NCBI GenBank assembly: GCA_947492585.1
Contig: CANLND010000003.1
Span: 62,001-126,000 of the forward strand
Length of the DNA: 64,000 nucleotides
DNA from: an uncultured Paracoccaceae bacterium
Lineage (GTDB): Bacteria > Pseudomonadota > Alphaproteobacteria > Rhodobacterales > Rhodobacteraceae
Direction of reading: 5' to 3'
The translations under genes were made by a program, and so were the position numbers. The notes beneath the pieces were generated by a model. It saw nothing but the letters and a program-made list of their open reading frames with translations. It did no database searches and had not been told where the DNA came from. This document shows positions 59,250 through 64,000 of this stretch, in pieces (positions within the stretch are counted from its first letter, which is position 1; the number at the start of each line of letters is the position of its first letter).

Positions 59250-59801
59250 TCAGAACAACAGGGCGGCAAGGCCCAGCACAAACAACCCCATTACCACTCC
59301 AAATAATGTGGCGCCAATGCGCCGGGCATCAGCGCGGGCGGCGCGGGGTGACAATTTCGGTGGGCGGGGCTGTGAGGCCTGTGCAGCAGGGGTGGTCACC
59401 GGGCGGGCACTCCATTTTGAGGTTTCTTCGCGAAAGCTGGCGATCAATTGGACCTGATCCGCAGGGGTCAGCCGTCGGGCCACGCCCCCAAAGGCGCGGC
59501 TGCGCAGCACCATTAACGGGCCGTCCAGCTCAGCCAGTTGGGCCATAGCCGCGTCCAGCTCCGCTGAAGCAATGCCGCACCCTTCGGTCAGGTATCCCGC
59601 AACGCCCAGCTCTTCCAGATCCTGGGTGTGAAACAGGTCGACCTGCGCCATATCCAGCTCCGTCAGCCCCAAGATCTGCGCCAACGCACCGGGTTCATCG
59701 CGCAAAAATGCAATCTGTTCGGGGCGCATCTTCAACGCAAACAGACGCACCACGCCATGCTCATCCGCAGAGACCTCGATTACATCCAGCGCAGCAGTCA
59801 T
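59250..59801 (-). CDS. Tail-anchored protein of unknown function between pyrB and pseudo-dihydroorotase
   Basis: The 183-residue protein has a soluble N-terminal domain of about 120 residues (VIEVSADEHGVVRLFALKM and LTELDMAQVDLFHTQDLEEL). A basic, Pro/Ala-rich linker follows, and one C-terminal membrane helix (GATLFGVVMGLFVLGLAALL). It starts three bases after the pyrB stop and ends 46 bases before the pseudo-dihydroorotase start, so it is in the operon. I do not recognise a named family. A link between transcarbamoylase and the membrane is one possibility. Confidence 0.82.
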   Translation of the reverse strand: MTAALDVIEVSADEHGVVRLFALKMRPEQIAFLRDEPGALAQILGLTELDMAQVDLFHTQDLEELGVAGYLTEGCGIASAELDAAMAQLAELDGPLMVLRSRAFGGVARRLTPADQVQLIASFREETSKWSARPVTTPAAQASQPRPPKLSPRAARADARRIGATLFGVVMGLFVLGLAALLF

Positions 59802-59804
59802 GAC

Positions 59805-60770
59805 TTAGTCTGCCCCAGCCGTACGTCGGGTGAGCAGATTGCGGGCCAAAAGATCCATGGCCGCCATACGCACAGCCACACCCATCTCTACCTGTTCCTG
59901 AATGACCGAACGGTTGATGTCGTCCGCAAGGGTGCCATCAATTTCAACGCCGCGGTTCATTGGGCCGGGGTGCATGACAATGGCGTCCGGCTTGGCCAGC
60001 GCCAGCTTTTCGGCGTTCAGACCATAGCGGTGGTAATATTCGCGTTCGGATGGAATAAAGCCGCCGTCCATGCGTTCTTTCTGAAGCCGCAGCATCATGA
60101 CAACGTCGACGTCTTTTAGACCTTCGCGCATGTCGTCATAAATTTCCGCCCCAAACTCTGCAAACTGACCGGGCACCAGCGTTGGCGGGCCAATCAGGCG
60201 AATGCGGTTTTCCATCTTGCCCAGCAGGATCAGGTTTGAGCGCGCCACCCGGCTGTGGGCCACATCGCCGCAAATGGCGATGTTCAATCGGTGCAAACGG
60301 CCCTTTGCGCGACGAATGGTCAGCGCATCCAGCAAGGCCTGCGTGGGATGTTCGTGTTTGCCGTCACCCGCATTCAGCACCGCGCAGTTGACCTTTTGCG
60401 CCAAGAGATCCACCGCGCCGGAATGCGGATGGCGGACCACCAACAGATCGGGGTGCATAGCGTTCAGCGTCATCGCCGTGTCAATCAGGGTTTCACCCTT
60501 TTTGATCGACGAGGCCTGCATCGCCATATTCATCACATCCGCGCCCAGACGTTTGCCTGCAATTTCAAAACTTGCCTGCGTACGGGTCGAGTTTTCAAAG
60601 AACATGTTGATCTGGGTCAGACCCCGCAATGCATCCGAATGTTTTTCGGGGCGGCGGTTCAGATCTACATATGTATCCGCCAGATCCAGAATCTCTGTGA
60701 TCTCAAGCGGGTGCAAAGGTTCAATCCCCAGAAGATGGTTCTGGCGGAAATAAGTAGGGGCAGATGTCAT
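59805..60770 (-). CDS. pyrB: Aspartate carbamoyltransferase catalytic subunit
   Basis: PyrB joins carbamoyl phosphate and aspartate in pyrimidine synthesis. The 321 residues have the carbamoyl-phosphate site [13 protein letters not shown] and the [11 protein letters not shown] and [16 protein letters not shown] segments. [24 protein letters not shown] and [14 protein letters not shown] complete the enzyme. The start is ATG 60770; an open extension upstream to 60947 has no family sequence. It leads an operon with a membrane-anchored unknown, a pseudo-dihydroorotase and plsY. No pyrI is present. Confidence 0.95.
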   Translation of the reverse strand: MTSAPTYFRQNHLLGIEPLHPLEITEILDLADTYVDLNRRPEKHSDALRGLTQINMFFENSTRTQASFEIAGKRLGADVMNMAMQASSIKKGETLIDTAMTLNAMHPDLLVVRHPHSGAVDLLAQKVNCAVLNAGDGKHEHPTQALLDALTIRRAKGRLHRLNIAICGDVAHSRVARSNLILLGKMENRIRLIGPPTLVPGQFAEFGAEIYDDMREGLKDVDVVMMLRLQKERMDGGFIPSEREYYHRYGLNAEKLALAKPDAIVMHPGPMNRGVEIDGTLADDINRSVIQEQVEMGVAVRMAAMDLLARNLLTRRTAGAD

Positions 60771-60934
60771 GGGTGCGCTCCGCTGGGTTTGCGCGCTCTT
60801 ATAGGCGGGCTGATCCGGTCGGGCAACGGCGCGATTGGCCGGTGTCGCGTTTTTCGCCAGAACCGGGGACAGTAATTGGGACAACTGAGCAGGGAGCGGT
60901 TTCACTCCTTTGGCGGGCGGGGTAGCTTGGGCGT

Positions 60935-61696
60935 ATGGAATCGGCATTGGATTATTGGAGCGCCCGCGCGCTGTTGGAGTGGCAGATCGAACTGGGTGCG
61001 ACCGAGGCCTTGGCCGAGGCCCCCGTAGATCGCTATCAATTGCAGCAGGCTGCGCCCAAATCGGCCACCAAACCAGCTGCGCCCGAAATCATCCGCCCCA
61101 AAGAAATTGATCCTGTCACCGAAGCCCGCGCCGTGGCCGCCAAGGCAATGGATCTTGAACAGCTGCGGGTCCTGATGGACCGATTTGAACATTGTGATCT
61201 GAAAAAAGGCGCTCGCAATCTGGTCTTTGCCGATGGCACCCCGGGCGCCCGCGTCATGATTATTGGCGGAGCCCCCGGACGCGTCGAAGACCAGCAGGGC
61301 ACGCCCTTTGTGGGGCGTTCGGGGCCGCTGTTGGATCGGATGCTGGCGGCGATCGATCTGGCACGCACAGATGGCGTTTACATCACCAATGTGCTGCCGT
61401 GGCGTCCGCCGCAAGACCGCGATCCGTCGCCCTTGGAAATTGCCACGATGACCCCCTTTTTAGAACGTCATGTGGCGCTTGCGCAGCCAGAAATTCTGGT
61501 TTTGATGGGCAATACCAGCTGTCAGGCGGTGCTGGGCAAACGCGGCATCACCCGGTTGCGCGGTGATTGGGCACAGGCTTGGGGGAAACCGGTTCTTCCC
61601 ATGCTGCATCCCGACGACCTGTTGGGAAAACCAAAACAAAAACGCGATTCCTGGGCTGATTTGTTGGAGCTAAAGGCGCGATTACTATCTGGCTGA
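60935..61696 (+). CDS. Divergent uracil-DNA glycosylase (family 4-like)
   Basis: The 253-residue protein matches the UDG superfamily from about residue 95: [52 protein letters not shown] and a late MLHPDDLL. Compared with family 4 motifs, GEAPG reads GGAPG, RPPxNR reads RPPQDR and HPAxLL reads HPDDLL. Only two cysteines are present, so the usual four-Cys [4Fe-4S] cluster cannot form. It may be catalytically altered or inactive. It is divergent from pyrB. Confidence 0.82.
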   Translation: MESALDYWSARALLEWQIELGATEALAEAPVDRYQLQQAAPKSATKPAAPEIIRPKEIDPVTEARAVAAKAMDLEQLRVLMDRFEHCDLKKGARNLVFADGTPGARVMIIGGAPGRVEDQQGTPFVGRSGPLLDRMLAAIDLARTDGVYITNVLPWRPPQDRDPSPLEIATMTPFLERHVALAQPEILVLMGNTSCQAVLGKRGITRLRGDWAQAWGKPVLPMLHPDDLLGKPKQKRDSWADLLELKARLLSG

Positions 61697-61730
61697 GCCT
61701 TCGCAGCGCGCCGAACCGGTAACCTGTGCG

Positions 61731-61768
61731 CTGCACAAAGGGTGCACAGGAGGTGCACTGACGGTGCC
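61731..61768 (+). repeat. Helically phased GTGC repeats upstream of the MoaB-type gene
   Basis: CTGCAC (61731), GGTGCAC (61741), GGTGCAC (61752) and GGTGCC (61763) recur every 10-11 bases, one DNA turn. They end 38 bases before the next gene. The spacing suggests a cooperative protein-binding site. Confidence 0.45.
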
Positions 61769-61805
61769 TCACCCAAACGAGACATTTTGAACGGAGATCA
61801 CGCCC

Positions 61806-62348
61806 ATGTCGCGTATTGACGAAACCAAGGATTTTATCCCCGTCCGCATCGCCATTTTGACCGTATCCGACAGCCGTAGTCTGGCCGAAGATCGATCGGG
61901 GCGGGTGCTGGTTGACCGATTGACAACAGCGGGCCACGTGTTGGCCGAACGCAAAATCCTGCCGGATGAACGGGCTGATATTGCCGCACAACTGCGGCTT
62001 TGGATCGCGGATCCACAGGTCGATGTGGTGATTTCAACCGGGGGCACCGGGTTGACGGGTCGTGATGTTACGGTTGAGGCGCATCGCGATGTTTATGAAA
62101 AAGAAATCGACGCGTTTGGAACCGTTTTCACCATCATTTCCATGCAGAAAATAGGCACAAGCGCGGTGCAGTCCCGTGCCACAGGCGGAGTCGCGGGGGG
62201 CACTTATCTGTTTGCTCTGCCGGGCAGCCCAGGGGCCTGCAAAGACGGGTGGGATGACATTTTGTCAAAACAGCTCGATTACCGGCATCGCCCCTGTAAT
62301 TTTGTGGAAATCATGCCCAGATTGTCAGAACACCAGCGACGGAAATGA
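61806..62348 (+). CDS. moaB: Molybdenum cofactor biosynthesis protein B (MoaB/MogA family)
   Basis: The 180-residue protein has the MoaB/MogA fold: IAILTVSDSRSLAEDRSG, VVISTGGTGLTGRDVTVEA, and the C-terminal ATGGVAGGTYLFALPGSPGACKDGWD. In organisms without separate MogA this family adenylylates molybdopterin before metal insertion. MoaD and MoaE are encoded at 45309-46008. GGAG precedes the ATG by several bases. Confidence 0.94.
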   Translation: MSRIDETKDFIPVRIAILTVSDSRSLAEDRSGRVLVDRLTTAGHVLAERKILPDERADIAAQLRLWIADPQVDVVISTGGTGLTGRDVTVEAHRDVYEKEIDAFGTVFTIISMQKIGTSAVQSRATGGVAGGTYLFALPGSPGACKDGWDDILSKQLDYRHRPCNFVEIMPRLSEHQRRK

Positions 62349-62445
62349 AACGGTTTGCCGTGTAACCTCGTATTCGCTGTACAGAAGATCTATTCTTGGT
62401 ACGGGGCCACGCAATGCGCCAAAACGGGAGCTGAAGGGGCTGAAC

Positions 62446-63903
62446 ATGCGGTTTTTACGCCAAAGCGTGACGGGGCTGTTTTTCCTCGCGCTCACCTGCG
62501 CCCTGCTGGCCTATGCTGGCCGTCTGGTTTTTGGGGCGATCGAGGCACGCTTTAACACCGAATACACCGCTCCGCCTGCGCGTGAACGGATCTTTGCGGT
62601 GAATGTGCTGACCGCGGAATTGGCCACGGTTTCACCCGAATTGGTGGCCTTTGGCCGTATTGAAAGCCGACGACGGTTGGAGCTGCGGATGCCGGTGTCG
62701 GGACGGGTGATTGAGCTGGCCGAGACATTTGAGGACGGCGGCAGTGTGCGCGCCGGTGACATTCTGGTGCGTCTGGATCCCGCCAACGCCCAAGCCGCGT
62801 TGGCGCGGGTTGAGGCGGATCTGCAAGACGCCCGCGCGGAGGTGCGCGAAGCGGCGCGGGCGCGGATTTTGGCACAGGATGAATTGCAGGCCGCGCAGGA
62901 TCAGGCGGATCTGCGCGCCCGTGCATTTGAACGTCAAACCAATCTCACAGAGCGCGGCGTTGGCACCGAGGCCAGCGTCGAAACGGCTGAACTGGCGGCG
63001 GCCCAGGCGCGTCAGGTGGTGATTTCACGTCGGCAAGCGCTGAGCCAGGCGGAGGCGCGGCAGGATCAGGCCGCCACGCAACAGGCGCGCCAGGAAATCG
63101 CGCTGGAAACCGCACGGCGGGATTTGGCGGATACCACTGTCACCGCTGGATTTTCCGGCACGTTACAACAGGTTCAGGTGGTCGAAGGTCGCCAGTTGTC
63201 CGCCAATGAAAAAATGGCGGATTTGATTGACCCCAACCGGCTTGAGGTCGCCTTTCGCATCTCAACCGCGCAGTATGCACGGCTGTTGGATGACAGCGGC
63301 ACCTTGCTCAGGCGTCCGGTCACCGTGCATCTGGATGCCAGCGGTGCGGATCTGACGGCGACTGGCCAGATTTCGCGCGACAGCGGTGCGGCCGGAGAGG
63401 GGCAATCCGGGCGTTTGGTTTTTGCCCAGCTGTCTGCCGCGCCGGGGTTCAAACCGGGGGATTTTGTCACCGTTGGCGTGAGCGAGCCCGCTGTAGCAGC
63501 CGTGGCGCGGGTGCCCGCGGCGGCGCTGGGGGTGGATGGGTCGGTTCTGGCGTTGGGGGCCGAGGATCGGCTGGAACGTCTGCCGGTTGAATTGGTGCGC
63601 CGACAGGGCGACGAAATATTGATCCGGGGCGTTGGCCTGTCGGGGCGCGAAATCGTCGCCGCGCGCACGCCTTTGCTGGGGGCAGGCATTCGCGTGCGCC
63701 CCTTGCGCCGCGAGGCCCCGCCCAAGGAGCCCCAGCCTGACCTGATCGAATTGACCGACGAACACCGCGCCCGCTTGGTGGCCTTTGTGGAAGGCAACAG
63801 CAGAATGAACGCCGCCGCCAAGGCGCGTATGTTGGGACAATTGGCGCAGGCCAAAGTTCCGTCCCGGCTGATCCGCCGCATCGAATCGCGGATGGGAGGG
63901 TAA
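62446..63903 (+). CDS. RND efflux system periplasmic adaptor subunit
   Basis: This membrane-fusion protein has 485 residues. It has an N-terminal membrane anchor (VTGLFFLALTCALLAYAG) and a lipoyl-like half motif MPVSGRVIELAETFEDGGSV. A long Ala/Arg/Gln-rich coiled-coil hairpin spans about residues 120-215. The second lipoyl half (VTAGFSGTLQQVQVVEGRQL), a beta-barrel domain and a C-terminal extension of about 80 residues complete it. ATG 62446 is chosen because the upstream frame overlaps moaB. The RND pump gene starts five bases after its stop, so they form one efflux operon. Substrate unknown. Confidence 0.9.
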   Translation: MRFLRQSVTGLFFLALTCALLAYAGRLVFGAIEARFNTEYTAPPARERIFAVNVLTAELATVSPELVAFGRIESRRRLELRMPVSGRVIELAETFEDGGSVRAGDILVRLDPANAQAALARVEADLQDARAEVREAARARILAQDELQAAQDQADLRARAFERQTNLTERGVGTEASVETAELAAAQARQVVISRRQALSQAEARQDQAATQQARQEIALETARRDLADTTVTAGFSGTLQQVQVVEGRQLSANEKMADLIDPNRLEVAFRISTAQYARLLDDSGTLLRRPVTVHLDASGADLTATGQISRDSGAAGEGQSGRLVFAQLSAAPGFKPGDFVTVGVSEPAVAAVARVPAAALGVDGSVLALGAEDRLERLPVELVRRQGDEILIRGVGLSGREIVAARTPLLGAGIRVRPLRREAPPKEPQPDLIELTDEHRARLVAFVEGNSRMNAAAKARMLGQLAQAKVPSRLIRRIESRMGG

Positions 63904-63908
63904 ATGCC

Positions 63909-64000
63909 ATGACTCGGGCCTTGACCCATCGGGCCGGTGGTCTGCTGTCATATTTCACCCGCCACGGCACGGCGGCGAACCTGTTGCTGGTGCTGCTGCT
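63909..64000 (+). CDS. RND efflux transporter permease (5' end only)
   Basis: The first 30 codons are present: MTRALTHRAG, then GLLSYFTRHGTAANLLLVLL, leading into the first membrane helix. This is the usual start of an AcrB/HAE-type inner-membrane pump (short basic N-terminus, FxRHxTAANLLL). It directly follows the adaptor gene and runs out of the window. Confidence 0.8.
   Translation, partial: MTRALTHRAGGLLSYFTRHGTAANLLLVLL

Noticed and set aside
1-64000. CRISPR arrays, tRNA or rRNA genes, insertion sequences
   Set aside because: I looked in all intergenic gaps and saw no regularly spaced repeats, cloverleaf sequences, rRNA segments or transposase genes.

Overview
The window reads as chromosomal DNA of an alphaproteobacterium of the order Rhodobacterales, most likely the marine Roseobacter group. 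The evidence is the complete ccoNOQP-ccoGHIS cluster with FNR boxes, aerobic hemF, the protein families and gene neighbourhoods, GC-rich coding and many ATGA stop-start overlaps. The species cannot be fixed from the sequence. Coding density is high and I saw no tRNA, rRNA, insertion sequence or CRISPR array.

Layout. Positions 1-7993: cbb3 cytochrome oxidase structural genes (ccoN 3' end, ccoO, ccoQ, ccoP) and assembly genes (ccoG, ccoH, ccoI, ccoS). They are separated by a reverse-strand DUF2270-type membrane gene and by a candidate FNR-controlled small RNA. Positions 8151-16684: housekeeping genes for a D,D-carboxypeptidase, a HAD hydrolase, ClpS, an RsmC-like methyltransferase, an SDR, HemF, an Lrp regulator, a universal stress protein and an AGCS-type Na+/alanine symporter. 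Positions 16760-19200: a visibly AT-richer accessory island on the reverse strand with a ParA-like ATPase and a SIR2-family protein, a plausible and possibly undescribed defence module.

Positions 19225-34228: a galactoside utilisation locus. An IclR regulator and an ABC ATPase are divergent from a binding protein, two permeases, alpha- and beta-galactosidases, an epimerase and what looks like a complete De Ley-Doudoroff route (sugar dehydrogenase, lactonase, IlvD/Edd dehydratase, KDGal kinase, KDPGal aldolase). The divergent promoter carries two strong palindromes, one resembling the known IclR operator.

Positions 34351-50083: a GH25 lipoprotein, hemC and hemE (divergent), an ABC-2 exporter, an S49 peptidase, a small Cys-rich membrane protein, a CaCA antiporter, an SDR, uvrC, pgsA, moaD, moaE, an OmpA-family protein with a coiled-coil partner, ubiA and rsmE. 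Positions 50233-57317: an orphan kinase-fold gene, a GNAT, a membrane protein, gshA, a GbsR/MarR-controlled set of small membrane proteins and a periplasmic YHS protein. Positions 57318-64000: plsY, a dihydroorotase homologue that has lost its metal-binding and catalytic residues, a membrane-anchored unknown, pyrB, a divergent uracil-DNA glycosylase, a MoaB-type protein and the start of an RND efflux operon that runs off the end.

The observations I would follow first are the candidate FNR-dependent small RNA at 2675-2810, the ParA-SIR2 pair at 17048-18881 and the pseudo-dihydroorotase beside pyrB.
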